Part shown: positions 1 to 7,073 of the stretch, piece by piece
How the letters are laid out: each line of letters starts with the position of its first letter
How positions within the stretch are numbered: the stretch's first letter is position 1
NCBI GenBank assembly: GCA_947449125.1
Contig: CANFQR010000063.1
Location: 1-7,323 of the forward strand
DNA: 7,323 nt
Source: Bacteroidota bacterium
GTDB lineage: Bacteria > Bacteroidota > Bacteroidia > B-17B0 > Aurantibacillaceae
Direction: 5' to 3'
Notes under the pieces: generated by a model
Database searches by the model: none
Told to the model about the DNA's origin: nothing
Seen by the model: only the letters and a program-made list of their open reading frames with translations
Made by a program: the position numbers and the translations under genes

Positions 1-74
1 CCCTCAACCAACTGACTAATGGCTTGTGGCTGATCGCCGGTAGGTTGAAACTCGGATGTAAGTTCAAAATTCAT
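1..74 (-). CDS. uvrB: UvrB, excinuclease ABC subunit B (N-terminal fragment, cut by window edge)
   Basis: Read on the minus strand from the ATG at 74-72, the 24 complete codons begin MNFELTSEF and continue QPTGDQPQAISQLVE. The Q-P-T-G-D-Q-P-x-A-I stretch is the conserved N-terminal motif of UvrB, the Q-motif-like segment just ahead of the Walker A loop in this helicase-fold protein. UvrB receives damaged DNA from UvrA and recruits UvrC for dual incision in cytoplasmic nucleotide excision repair. Only the extreme N-terminus is present, so Walker A and everything beyond it lie outside the window. The start is well supported because UvrB proteins normally begin within about ten residues of this motif. 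Upstream of the ATG is a purine stretch (aagaag) but no true Shine-Dalgarno. The gene is divergent from yajQ across a 199-base spacer. The identification rests on a short but characteristic match. Confidence 0.9.
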   Translation of the reverse strand, partial: MNFELTSEFQPTGDQPQAISQLVE

Positions 75-202
75 CTTCTTAATTTTAATTCTATAAAATT
101 AGTTAATACGTTTTAATTATGAGTTGTTAATACAATGTATTTAACTTGTTTTATGGCTGTTAAACTAATTTGTTAGGTAGATTAACAATGGTCATAATAA
201 CT

Positions 203-217
203 GTTTAAAATTTAAAC
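203..217. repeat. 15-base palindrome in the uvrB/yajQ spacer
   Basis: GTTTAAA-A-TTTAAAC is a perfect inverted repeat with 7-base arms and a single central base. It lies 57 bases upstream of the yajQ start and 129 bases from the uvrB start, so it could be an operator-like site. Because the arms are almost all A/T, a chance origin in this AT-rich spacer is quite possible, and no known regulator site is recognised. Confidence 0.4.
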
Positions 218-248
218 CTTTGTTTCTATTAATTTAAATGCAAATACT

Positions 249-256
249 TAATTTTG
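249..256 (+). promoter_or_regulatory. Candidate Bacteroidota-type -7 box for yajQ
   Basis: TAATTTTG matches the TAnnTTTG -7 element used by the primary sigma factor of Bacteroidota. Transcription would start near 262, leaving a leader of only about 12 bases before the yajQ ATG at 274. The nearest upstream TTTG (219-222) is 26 bases away, longer than the usual gap to the -33 TTG element, so the -33 part is unsupported. AT-rich DNA gives such boxes by chance, hence the low confidence. Confidence 0.35.
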
Positions 257-273
257 ATTTATAAATATAAATT

Positions 274-762
274 ATGCCTTCATTTGATATTGCCAGTAAA
301 ATAGATGCTCAATTACTTGACAATGCTATAAACGTAGCCAAAAAAGATATTTTAAACAGATGGGATTTTAAGGATAGTAAAAGTAACATTGAATTAAACA
401 AAAAAGATTTAACAATTCAGGTAGTAACAGAAAATGATATGCGCTTAGATGCAATTTTAGACGCGATTCATTCCCGTATGATCAAACAAAATTTAGATCC
501 TCGCGGTCTTGACGAAAGCAAAGAATACTACCCAAGCGGACCAATGATTAAAAAAGACATAAAAGTTAGGCAGGGAATTGAAAAGGAAGTGTCAAAAAAA
601 ATACTTAAAGACATTAAGGATAGTAAAATAAAAGTAACTGCTCAAATAATGGACGAGATTATTCGTGTAAGCGCTAAAAAAATAGATGATTTGCAAGCAA
701 TAATTGCACTCTGCCGTAAAGGAGATTATGATGTTCCGTTGCAATTTATTAACATGAAATAA
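274..762 (+). CDS. yajQ: YajQ family nucleotide-binding protein (DUF520)
   Basis: The 162-residue product matches the YajQ family over its whole length: the canonical start MPSFDI, the NRWDFK motif at residues 28-33, QGIEKEVSKKI at 100-110, DSKIKVTAQI at 116-125, RVSAKKIDDLQ at 131-141 and the C-terminal PLQFIN at 155-160. The length is normal for the family. Known structures have two ferredoxin-like domains. YajQ proteins bind nucleic acids or nucleotides, and a Xanthomonas member is a cyclic-di-GMP-responsive cofactor of a transcription regulator. Which ligand applies here cannot be read from the sequence. No signal peptide or membrane segment is seen, so the protein is cytoplasmic. The start is fixed by the family-typical N-terminus, although no Shine-Dalgarno precedes it. 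hddA begins 64 bases downstream with no obvious terminator between them. Confidence 0.93.
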   Translation: MPSFDIASKIDAQLLDNAINVAKKDILNRWDFKDSKSNIELNKKDLTIQVVTENDMRLDAILDAIHSRMIKQNLDPRGLDESKEYYPSGPMIKKDIKVRQGIEKEVSKKILKDIKDSKIKVTAQIMDEIIRVSAKKIDDLQAIIALCRKGDYDVPLQFINMK

Positions 763-826
763 CAAGCAGATTAACTTTCATAATTATTAAAATCAGTAAA
801 AAAATAATTTCTTCAATAACTAAAAA

Positions 827-1849
827 ATGATTGTTCGAAGCAAAGCGCCATTAAGAATAGGACTAGCGGGAGGAGGCACAGATGTTAGTCCATATGCTGA
901 TTTATACGGAGGCGCTATATTAAATGCCACGATTGATTTATATGCTTATGCCTCATTAGAACCTCTTTCAAATGGCAAAATAGAATTTTGCTTTGACGGC
1001 TCTGATCGTTGTATAGTTTTAGAAAACAAAGAAGAGCTTGAAATCATTAAAGACTTTGAATTGTTTATTGGTGTTTATAATCGCCTCGTAAAACAATTTA
1101 AGTTAAAGAACTTATCTTTTCGCTTAACGTCTTACATAGAAGCTCCTCAGGGTTCTGGCCTAGGCACTTCATCTACCATTGTTGTTTCGCTAATAGGCGC
1201 ATTTGTTGAATGGCTTAAATTACCTTTAGCAAAGTACGACATTGCTCACCTGGCCTATGAAATAGAACGAGTAGACCTTAATATGAGCGGTGGCAGACAA
1301 GATCAATATGCCGCAACATTTGGAGGTGTAAACTATATGGAATTTTTAAGCAACGACAGAGTTATTGTTAATCCACTAAATCTAAAATCAGAAATAATAA
1401 ATGAATTAGAATTTAATTTGCTTTTATATTTTACTGCAACTCAACGCTTATCTGCCAACATTATTAATGAACAGGTTGAGAACGTAAAAAACAAAAACGA
1501 AAAATCTGTCGAAGCTATGCATAACTTAAAAGAACAGGCACATCAAATGAAAGACAGTTTGTTGCGTGGCGAAATAAACAAAATTGGTGAAATCCTTAAT
1601 TTTGGATGGGAAAACAAAAAAGCAATGGCTAATTCAATTAGCAATACTTTAATTGACACCATTTACGAAACAGCATTAAAAAACGGAGCAACAGGCGGTA
1701 AAATATCTGGAGCCGGCGGTGGAGGATTTATGTTTTTTTTATGCCCCGGTGTAACTAAACTAAAAGTTTCTAGAGCACTTGAGCATCTCGGTGGAAAAGT
1801 TCAATCATTTAAATTTACTAAAGAAGGCTTAGTAACCTGGACCATATAA
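827..1849 (+). CDS. hddA: GHMP-family sugar kinase, probably D-glycero-D-manno-heptose 7-phosphate kinase
   Basis: The 340-residue product has the three GHMP kinase motifs in order. PLRIGLAGGGTD at residues 8-19 is the N-terminal substrate-side motif. PQGSGLGTSSTI at 107-118 is the glycine/serine-rich ATP phosphate-binding loop. GGKISGAGGGGFMFF at 290-304 is the C-terminal motif. GGRQDQYAATFGG at 155-167 is typical of the subgroup containing HddA-type heptose kinases and related fucokinase domains. HddA phosphorylates D-glycero-D-manno-heptose 7-phosphate at C1 on the route to GDP-activated heptose for surface glycans. The protein is soluble, with no signal peptide. The usual partners (isomerase GmhA, phosphatase GmhB, guanylyltransferase HddC) are not adjacent, so the exact sugar substrate is inferred from family only. 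The ATG follows an A-rich stretch (aactaaaaa) and no Shine-Dalgarno. purC starts 12 bases after the stop, which suggests co-transcription. Confidence 0.82.
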   Translation: MIVRSKAPLRIGLAGGGTDVSPYADLYGGAILNATIDLYAYASLEPLSNGKIEFCFDGSDRCIVLENKEELEIIKDFELFIGVYNRLVKQFKLKNLSFRLTSYIEAPQGSGLGTSSTIVVSLIGAFVEWLKLPLAKYDIAHLAYEIERVDLNMSGGRQDQYAATFGGVNYMEFLSNDRVIVNPLNLKSEIINELEFNLLLYFTATQRLSANIINEQVENVKNKNEKSVEAMHNLKEQAHQMKDSLLRGEINKIGEILNFGWENKKAMANSISNTLIDTIYETALKNGATGGKISGAGGGGFMFFLCPGVTKLKVSRALEHLGGKVQSFKFTKEGLVTWTI

Positions 1850-1861
1850 TAAAATCTATTT

Positions 1862-2821
1862 ATGACAAACACTAATATAAATACACTCGATTCAACAAAT
1901 TTCTCTTTCAATAATCAAACCGCTTATTATAAAGGTAAAGTGCGCGATGTTTACACTATAAATAACAAACTTCTTGTTATGATTGCCAGCGATCGAATAA
2001 GCGCATTTGATGTTGTTTTACCACGCGGCATTCCATATAAAGGACAAGTACTAAACCAAATAGCAGAGCAGTTCTTAAACGCAACAGCAGACATTGTGCC
2101 CAACTGGTTAATTGCCTCGCCACATCCAAACGTTAGTATTGGCCGCATGTGCCAGCCTTTTAAAATAGAAATGGTGGTGCGCGGATACTTAGCCGGACAT
2201 GCCGCAAGAACCTATTCAGGCGGTTTACGCGAATTATGCGGTGTAAAATTACCCGAAGGTCTTAAAGAAAATGACAAACTGCCTCATCCCATCATTACCC
2301 CAACCACAAAGGCTTCCGAGGGTCACGATGAAGATATTAGTAAAGAAGAAATTATTAAACAAAATATTGTAAGCAAAGAAAACTATGAGCAACTAGAAAA
2401 ATATACCCTGGCATTATATGCCCGCGGACAAGAAATTGCCAATAAAATGGGGCTTATCTTAGTAGACACAAAATATGAATTTGGAATTTTTGAAGGAGAA
2501 ATTTATTTAATGGATGAGATTCATACACCCGATTCATCACGTTATTTTTATCTCGAAGGCTATAACGAACGCCAAGAAAAAGGTCAGGAACAAAAACAAT
2601 TAAGCAAAGAGTTTGTTAGGAGGTGGTTAATTGAAAATGGATTTCAAGGGAAACAAGGCCAAACTATCCCGGAAATGAACGATGAATGGATTACAGAGAT
2701 AAGCAATCGATATATAGAATTATATGAAAAAGTAACCGGAAAAACTTTTATTAAGGCTGATTACTCTCAAATATTAACAGATATAGAGCATTCAGTTAAA
2801 AACCAATTAAGCAAAATTTAA
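1862..2821 (+). CDS. purC: Phosphoribosylaminoimidazole-succinocarboxamide synthase (SAICAR synthetase)
   Basis: This enzyme joins CAIR and aspartate using ATP to give SAICAR in de novo purine synthesis. Visible motifs are the ATP-binding GKVRDVY at residues 25-31, SDRISAFD at 43-50, [13 protein letters not shown] at 106-118, [15 protein letters not shown] at 145-159, VDTKYEFG at 201-208 and [10 protein letters not shown] at 218-227. At 319 residues it is clearly longer than the roughly 240-residue form of E. coli and Bacillus; it matches the longer form known from yeast ADE1 and many Bacteroidota. The extra length includes an insert at about 156-195 and a C-terminal extension. The protein is cytoplasmic. 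No other pur gene is adjacent. It follows hddA by 12 bases and has no visible promoter of its own, so it probably shares the hddA transcript. All core motifs are intact. Confidence 0.96.
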   Translation: MTNTNINTLDSTNFSFNNQTAYYKGKVRDVYTINNKLLVMIASDRISAFDVVLPRGIPYKGQVLNQIAEQFLNATADIVPNWLIASPHPNVSIGRMCQPFKIEMVVRGYLAGHAARTYSGGLRELCGVKLPEGLKENDKLPHPIITPTTKASEGHDEDISKEEIIKQNIVSKENYEQLEKYTLALYARGQEIANKMGLILVDTKYEFGIFEGEIYLMDEIHTPDSSRYFYLEGYNERQEKGQEQKQLSKEFVRRWLIENGFQGKQGQTIPEMNDEWITEISNRYIELYEKVTGKTFIKADYSQILTDIEHSVKNQLSKI

Positions 2822-2830
2822 ATAAAGTTT

Positions 2831-2838
2831 TACCTTTG
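2831..2838 (+). promoter_or_regulatory. Bacteroidota -7 promoter box for the oxoamine synthase gene
   Basis: TACCTTTG, followed by CA, is a near-ideal example of the TAnnTTTG element bound by the Bacteroidota housekeeping sigma factor. It lies in the 35-base gap between the purC stop and the next ATG and predicts a start of transcription near 2844 with a leader of about 12 bases. I see no TTG at the expected -33 position. The box suggests the downstream gene is transcribed independently of purC. Confidence 0.6.
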
Positions 2839-2856
2839 CAACAATAATATTAACAG

Positions 2857-4116
2857 ATGAAAGATATTTTCGAAAAAATAAAAGCAAACCTTGGTCCAAT
2901 AGGTGAACATGCTAAAGAATCACATGGTTATTTCACATTCCCAAAACTAACAGGCGATATTAATCCTCACATGGATTTTAGAGGAAAAAAATTATTAAAC
3001 TGGAGTTTGAATAATTATTTGGGTTTAGCTAATCACCCTGAAGTTAGAAAAGCAGATATTGAAGGTGCTGAACGTTTTGGCCTTGCTGCTCCAATGGGTG
3101 CTCGTATGATGAGCGGAAACTCTGATTATCACGAAACTTTGGAAAAAGGATTATCACAATTAGTTAAAAAAGAAGATACCATTCTTTGTAATTTCGGTTA
3201 TCAAGCAATGGTTTCAGCTATTGATGCCATAGTTGACCGTCATGATGTTATTGTTTACGATGCCGAGAGCCATGCTTGTATTTTAGATGGTGTAAGGTTG
3301 CATATGGGCAAACGTTATGTGTTTAAACATAATGATGTTGCCGATTGCGAAAAACAATTAGAACGCGCAACAAAATTAGCTGAACAAACTGGTGGCGCAA
3401 TCTTAGTAATTACCGAAGGTGTTTTTGGAATGCGTGGAGATCAGGGAAAACTAAAAGAAATTATTGAATTAAAGAAGAAATTTTCTTTCCGCTTATTTGT
3501 TGACGATGCTCATGGTATTGGAACAATGGGACCAAACGGCGGAGGTACCGGCGAAGAACAAGATTGTCAAGATGGTGTGGATATTTATTTTGGCACATTC
3601 GCAAAATCATTTGCGTTAATTGGAGGTTTTATAAGTTCCTCAAAAGAAATCATTACTTATTTGCGTTACAATATGCGCTCTCAAATTTTCGCCAAATCAT
3701 TGCCGCTTCCTTTGGTTTACGGTTTATTAAAGCGCTTAGAATTATTAAATAAACATCCTGAATACAGAACAAAACTTTGGGAAACGGCTCATAGCCTTCA
3801 AAAAGGTTTAGTTGAAGCCGGCTTTAATATTGGTGATACAAATACCATGGTTACTCCTGTTTACATGAATGGATCTATTCCTGAAGCAACTAATATGGTA
3901 ATTGACCTCCGAGAAAATTTCGGGATTTTTTGCTCAATGGTAGTTTATCCAGTTATTCCTAAAGGCATGATTATTTTGCGTTTAATTCCAACGGCAACAC
4001 ATACTTCAGAGGATGTTAAATATACCATTGAATCTTTCAGTAAAATAAAAGATAAATTATACGGTGGTTTATACCAAGCCGATAAAATACGCGAAGGTTT
4101 CTCGCAGGCTTTATAA
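2857..4116 (+). CDS. PLP-dependent alpha-oxoamine synthase (serine palmitoyltransferase-like or cysteate acyltransferase-like)
   Basis: The 419-residue product belongs to the alpha-oxoamine synthases, fold-type I PLP enzymes that condense an amino acid with an acyl thioester and release CO2. Hallmarks are NNYLGLANHP (residues 52-61), GARMMSGNSDYHE (81-93), SHACILDG with the cofactor-stacking His139, VDDAHGIG (215-222) with Asp216 and His219, and GTFAKSFALIGG (246-257), where Lys250 is the Schiff-base lysine. Spacing agrees with characterised serine palmitoyltransferases. Family members include KBL (glycine, acetyl-CoA), BioF (alanine, pimeloyl), SPT (serine, palmitoyl) and the Bacteroidota cysteate acyltransferase that starts sulfonolipid (capnine) synthesis. 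The absence of bio or tdh neighbours and the apparent Bacteroidota host favour a lipid role, but serine versus cysteate cannot be decided here. There is no membrane helix. The gene appears monocistronic, between the promoter box at 2831 and the terminator at 4141. Confidence 0.85.
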   Translation: MKDIFEKIKANLGPIGEHAKESHGYFTFPKLTGDINPHMDFRGKKLLNWSLNNYLGLANHPEVRKADIEGAERFGLAAPMGARMMSGNSDYHETLEKGLSQLVKKEDTILCNFGYQAMVSAIDAIVDRHDVIVYDAESHACILDGVRLHMGKRYVFKHNDVADCEKQLERATKLAEQTGGAILVITEGVFGMRGDQGKLKEIIELKKKFSFRLFVDDAHGIGTMGPNGGGTGEEQDCQDGVDIYFGTFAKSFALIGGFISSSKEIITYLRYNMRSQIFAKSLPLPLVYGLLKRLELLNKHPEYRTKLWETAHSLQKGLVEAGFNIGDTNTMVTPVYMNGSIPEATNMVIDLRENFGIFCSMVVYPVIPKGMIILRLIPTATHTSEDVKYTIESFSKIKDKLYGGLYQADKIREGFSQAL

Positions 4117-4140
4117 GTTAAACTAATTTTGTTTTTTATT

Positions 4141-4171
4141 AAATCCCAATCTTTTCAGGTTGGGATTTTTT
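4141..4171 (+). terminator. Intrinsic terminator after the oxoamine synthase gene
   Basis: AAATCCCAA at 4141-4149 pairs with TTGGGATTT at 4160-4168. The stem extends inward by a T-G wobble, a C-G pair and a T-A pair to a four-base loop (TTTC). The 3' arm runs into six T residues (4166-4171). It lies 24 bases after the stop codon and ends the upstream unit before mutS. Confidence 0.87.
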
Positions 4172-4222
4172 GTTTATAAAACAATTTTTTGAATTGTGCA
4201 GCTTAAAGTAACTTAGAATTCA

Positions 4223-6856
4223 ATGGCAAAAACAGAAGATAAAGAAACGCCTTTAATGAAGCAGTATAATAGCATAAAAGCTAAATATCCTGATGCAATT
4301 TTATTATTTCGCGTAGGTGATTTTTACGAAACATTTGGCGAAGACGCTGTTAAAACATCTAAAATATTAGGTATCGTATTAACCAAACGGGCAAATGGCC
4401 AAGCCACTCATATTGAACTTGCTGGTTTCCCCCATCATTCTGTAGATGCCTATCTTCCTAAACTTGTACGCGCCGGTTACCGTGTGGCAATCTGCGATCA
4501 GTTAGAAGATCCAAAAACAGTTAAAGGAATTGTAAAAAGAGGCATTACCGAATTGGTAACGCCGGGAGTTAGCTTTAACGATAAAATACTTAACCATCAA
4601 CAAAATAATTTTTTAGCCTCCCTTCATTTTGATAAAGACCAGGGCGGCCTGGCGCTTTGTGATGTATCAACCGGCGAGTTTTTGGTTGCGCAAGGTACAG
4701 TAAGCTATCTCGAAAAATTAATTCAAAACTTTAAGCCAAACGAATTGTTATTTGAAAAAAATAAACGCAATAATTTAAATGAATTACTTGGCGAGCGTTT
4801 TTATTCGTTTGGTTTAGACGATTGGGCTTTTACTTATGATTACGGTTACGAAAGGTTAACAAAACATTTTGAAACCAATTCACTAAAAGGATTTGGAATC
4901 GAAGATTTAAACCTCTCCGTTTGTGCCTGTGGCGCAATTTTACATTATTTAAACGAAACCAAACACGACAAACTAAAACACATCAATAAAATTAGCCGTA
5001 TTGATGAAGATAACTATGTGTGGTTAGATAAATTTACTATTCGAAACCTTGAATTGTATTCTTCTAACAGCGAAAATGGAAAAAGTTTAATTGATGTGAT
5101 TGATAAAACCGTGAGTCCGATGGGATCTCGATTGCTAAAACGATGGTTGGCTCTTCCATTAAAAAATTGTGATGCTATAAGTGAAAGACAAAATGCCGTT
5201 AACCATTTTGTGTATCAAGTTGAAAACCGTTATGAACTTATCTCATTATTAAAAGAGGTTGGAGATTTAGAACGCTTAATTTCAAAAGTAGCTGCTCTGC
5301 GAACTAATCCAAGAGAGCTTGTTCAATTAAAAAAATCGCTGATTATTATTAATGATGTTAAAGCCAAATTAAAAACTTCAGATAATTTAACCTTACAAAA
5401 AATTGCCGATCAGTTAAATCCATGTCAATTAATCACTGAACGACTACATAACGAATTAAATGAAGATGCTCCAGTAAATATTTTAAAAGGAAACGCCATT
5501 AATAAAGGTATTAATGCCGAGCTAGATGAATTGCGAAATATTGCTTTTAGCGGTAAAGATTATTTATTGCAAATACAGCAACGCGAAGTTGAAAAAACTG
5601 GCATTTCATCATTAAAAGTAGCCTATAATTCTGTTTTTGGTTACTATTTAGAAGTAACACATCTACATAAAGATAAAGTTCCGCAAGATTGGATTCGTAA
5701 GCAAACCCTAACCAATGCTGAGCGTTACATTACTCCCGAGTTAAAAACATACGAAGAAAAAATTCTTGGCGCAGAAGAAAAAATAATGACACTCGAACAA
5801 CAGTTATTCGATAATTTGGTTAGAGATATTGGAGAATACGTTTTACCCATTCAATCAAACGCAAGTTTATTAGCCAAACTTGATGTGCTTTGCGGATTTG
5901 CTACCCTCGCATCCGAAAACAATTACAGTAAACCTGATGTAAATAATAATTTAGTTCTAGATATTAAAGAAGGAAGGCACCCCGTTATTGAAAAACAATT
6001 ACCTGTTGGTGTTGAATATGTAAGTAATAATGTATTTTTAGACAATGAGCAGTGTCAAATAATGATGATTACTGGCCCAAACATGAGCGGAAAATCAGCT
6101 TTACTCAGACAGACTGCCTTAATTGTATTACTTGCGCAAATTGGAAGTTTCGTGCCGGCAAACAATGCTACAATTGGCATTATTGATAAAATTTTTACAC
6201 GAGTTGGCGCAACAGATAATATTAGTTCAGGTGAGTCTACATTTATGGTAGAAATGAATGAAACCGCAAGCATTTTAAACAATTTAAGCGAAAGAAGTTT
6301 AATATTACTAGATGAAATTGGAAGAGGAACCTCAACTTACGACGGCATATCTATTGCATGGAGTATTGCAGAATACATACATAATCAACCAAAAAATAAA
6401 GCTAAAACACTTTTTGCCACCCATTATCACGAACTTAACGAAATGTGTACTTTTTTTCCTCGCATAAAAAACTTTAATGTGTCTGTGAAAGAAAGTGAAA
6501 ACAAAATAATTTTTTTACGAAAATTAGCCGAAGGAGGTAGTGAACATAGTTTTGGAATTCATGTGGCCCGAATGGCCGGTATGCCGAAATTTGTGGTTGA
6601 AAGGGCCAACGATATATTAAAAAAACTCGAAAAAAATCACGAATTCGAATTTACTGATAGTTCAGAATTAATTATCAATAAAGATTCTAAACCAAGTCAA
6701 AAAAAATCCGGCGATATGCAATTAAGTTTTTTTCAATTAAACGATCCTGTTTTACAAAAAATAAAAGAAGACATTTTAAATACCGACATAAATACGCTCA
6801 CTCCAGTAGAAGCGTTATTGAAACTAAACGAAATTAAACATACGCTTGGCATTTAG
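4223..6856 (+). CDS. mutS: DNA mismatch repair protein MutS
   Basis: The 877-residue protein is complete and close to the family length (E. coli 853). It recognises mismatches as a dimer and uses ATP to license MutL. The N-terminal domain carries GDFYETF at residues 32-38, where Phe34 and Glu36 are the mismatch-stacking F-x-E pair. The core begins near [12 protein letters not shown] (298-309), and the DNA-clamp region is near 466-510. The ATPase has Walker A GPNMSGKS (618-625), the SSGESTF signature (668-674), Walker B Asp697-Glu698 within [10 protein letters not shown], and His734 in FATHYHE. QLSFF at 833-837 fits the beta-sliding-clamp binding motif, and the C-terminal [13 protein letters not shown] segment matches the dimer/tetramer helices. 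Walker A reads GPNMSGKSA rather than the commoner GPNMGGKST; the catalytic Lys624 and Ser625 are kept. The start fits the family N-terminus. No mutL is nearby, and no clear promoter box lies between the terminator at 4141 and the ATG. Confidence 0.98.
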   Translation: MAKTEDKETPLMKQYNSIKAKYPDAILLFRVGDFYETFGEDAVKTSKILGIVLTKRANGQATHIELAGFPHHSVDAYLPKLVRAGYRVAICDQLEDPKTVKGIVKRGITELVTPGVSFNDKILNHQQNNFLASLHFDKDQGGLALCDVSTGEFLVAQGTVSYLEKLIQNFKPNELLFEKNKRNNLNELLGERFYSFGLDDWAFTYDYGYERLTKHFETNSLKGFGIEDLNLSVCACGAILHYLNETKHDKLKHINKISRIDEDNYVWLDKFTIRNLELYSSNSENGKSLIDVIDKTVSPMGSRLLKRWLALPLKNCDAISERQNAVNHFVYQVENRYELISLLKEVGDLERLISKVAALRTNPRELVQLKKSLIIINDVKAKLKTSDNLTLQKIADQLNPCQLITERLHNELNEDAPVNILKGNAINKGINAELDELRNIAFSGKDYLLQIQQREVEKTGISSLKVAYNSVFGYYLEVTHLHKDKVPQDWIRKQTLTNAERYITPELKTYEEKILGAEEKIMTLEQQLFDNLVRDIGEYVLPIQSNASLLAKLDVLCGFATLASENNYSKPDVNNNLVLDIKEGRHPVIEKQLPVGVEYVSNNVFLDNEQCQIMMITGPNMSGKSALLRQTALIVLLAQIGSFVPANNATIGIIDKIFTRVGATDNISSGESTFMVEMNETASILNNLSERSLILLDEIGRGTSTYDGISIAWSIAEYIHNQPKNKAKTLFATHYHELNEMCTFFPRIKNFNVSVKESENKIIFLRKLAEGGSEHSFGIHVARMAGMPKFVVERANDILKKLEKNHEFEFTDSSELIINKDSKPSQKKSGDMQLSFFQLNDPVLQKIKEDILNTDINTLTPVEALLKLNEIKHTLGI

Positions 6857-6972
6857 GCAGATGTAAATAATAGTTTAATTGTGTTAAAAAGGCTTGTAAT
6901 TAGTTTTTTTATTTTTTTACCTAAAAATTAAGTAAAAATCGATTTTTATTTTTTTTAAATCTAAAAAATTTT
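6857..6972. other. AT-rich spacer between mutS and the tRNA promoter
   Basis: These bases hold no gene. The spacer is dominated by A- and T-tracts, including T7 runs near 6904-6910 and 6912-6918 and a T8 run at 6949-6956. A perfect 16-base palindrome lies at 6933-6948. No GC-rich hairpin terminator for mutS is visible; the AT-only palindrome followed by the T8 run is at best a weak one. A-tracts upstream of a tRNA promoter could act as an UP-like element that strengthens transcription (inference). Confidence 0.6.
6933..6948. repeat. 16-base perfect palindrome upstream of the tRNA promoter
   Basis: TAAAAATCGATTTTTA is its own reverse complement and is followed directly by eight T residues. 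Its centre lies about 45 bases upstream of the predicted tRNA transcription start, a plausible place for an activator or repressor site. Alternatively, as RNA, it could form a six-pair A-U stem with a TCGA loop and act as a weak terminator of mutS. Its arms are nearly all A/T, so chance is not excluded. Confidence 0.5.
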
Positions 6973-6980
6973 TACATTTG
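6973..6980 (+). promoter_or_regulatory. Bacteroidota -7 promoter box for the tRNA-Gly/tRNA-Leu unit
   Basis: TACATTTG matches TAnnTTTG exactly and lies 20 bases before the first base of tRNA-Gly. Transcription is predicted to start near 6986, leaving a leader of about 15 bases that RNase P would remove. There is no clear -33 TTG, but long A/T tracts lie upstream. The position directly ahead of a tRNA unit makes it credible. Confidence 0.65.
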
Positions 6981-6984
6981 CCCT

Positions 6985-6994
6985 CCCTTAAGGG
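6985..6994. repeat. 10-base palindrome at the predicted tRNA transcript start
   Basis: CCCTTAAGGG is a perfect palindrome in the short leader between the promoter box and tRNA-Gly, and it stands out as GC-containing in an otherwise A/T region. It overlaps the predicted transcription start, so it could be an initial-transcribed-region signal or part of the 5' leader. No function is known to me. Confidence 0.45.
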
Positions 6995-7000
6995 GAAAAA

Positions 7001-7073
7001 GCGAAAGTAGCTCAGTTGGTAGAGCGTAACCTTGCCAAGGTTAAGGTCGCGGGTTCGAGACCCGTCTTTCGCT
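7001..7073 (+). tRNA. tRNA-Gly (anticodon GCC)
   Basis: A full cloverleaf can be drawn. The acceptor stem GCGAAAG (7001-7007) pairs perfectly with CTTTCGC (7066-7072), with discriminator T at 7073 as expected for bacterial tRNA-Gly. The D stem is GCTC/GAGC (7010-7013 with 7022-7025). The anticodon stem TAACC/GGTTA (7027-7031 with 7039-7043) closes the loop TTGCCAA, with anticodon GCC at 7034-7036 reading GGC and GGU. The T arm GCGGG-TTCGAGA-CCCGT has one G-T wobble. CCA is not encoded, since the next bases are CAA, so it must be added after transcription. It is the first gene of a two-tRNA unit. Confidence 0.97.

Larger units (their letters stand above)
75..273. other. Divergent intergenic spacer between uvrB and yajQ
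   Basis: This very AT-rich spacer must carry the promoters for uvrB (leftward) and yajQ (rightward). I find no reading frame of coding character and no RNA gene. It contains a perfect 15-base palindrome at 203-217, an inverted repeat TTGTTA/TAACAA at 170-175 and 183-188, and further TGTTAA-like words at 124-130 and 158-163. A TAATTTTG box lies at 249-256. No convincing leftward TAnnTTTG box was found for uvrB; the nearest candidate, TACATTG on the minus strand at 139-133, is one T short of the consensus. Confidence 0.7.

Noticed and set aside
1951..2148. A 65-codon minus-strand open frame inside purC
   Set aside because: It is antisense to a gene whose motifs ([15 protein letters not shown]) are fully conserved in the plus frame, and its own product resembles nothing known.
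3564..3752. A 62-codon plus-strand frame inside the oxoamine synthase gene
   Set aside because: It overlaps the catalytic-lysine region in another frame; the product is low-complexity and unlike any family, so it is a shadow of the real gene.
4117..4129. GTTAAACTAATTT, found also at 159-171, as a possible dispersed repeat
   Set aside because: A 13-base A/T-rich match between two places in a window of this size is expected by chance, and neither flank extends the similarity.
6055..6282. A 75-codon minus-strand open frame inside mutS
   Set aside because: It is antisense to the Walker A and signature motifs of the MutS ATPase and has no independent support.
1..6856. A linked DNA-repair island or defence system, because uvrB and mutS lie at opposite ends
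   Set aside because: They are on opposite strands, separated by four unrelated housekeeping genes and a terminator; nothing shows shared control.
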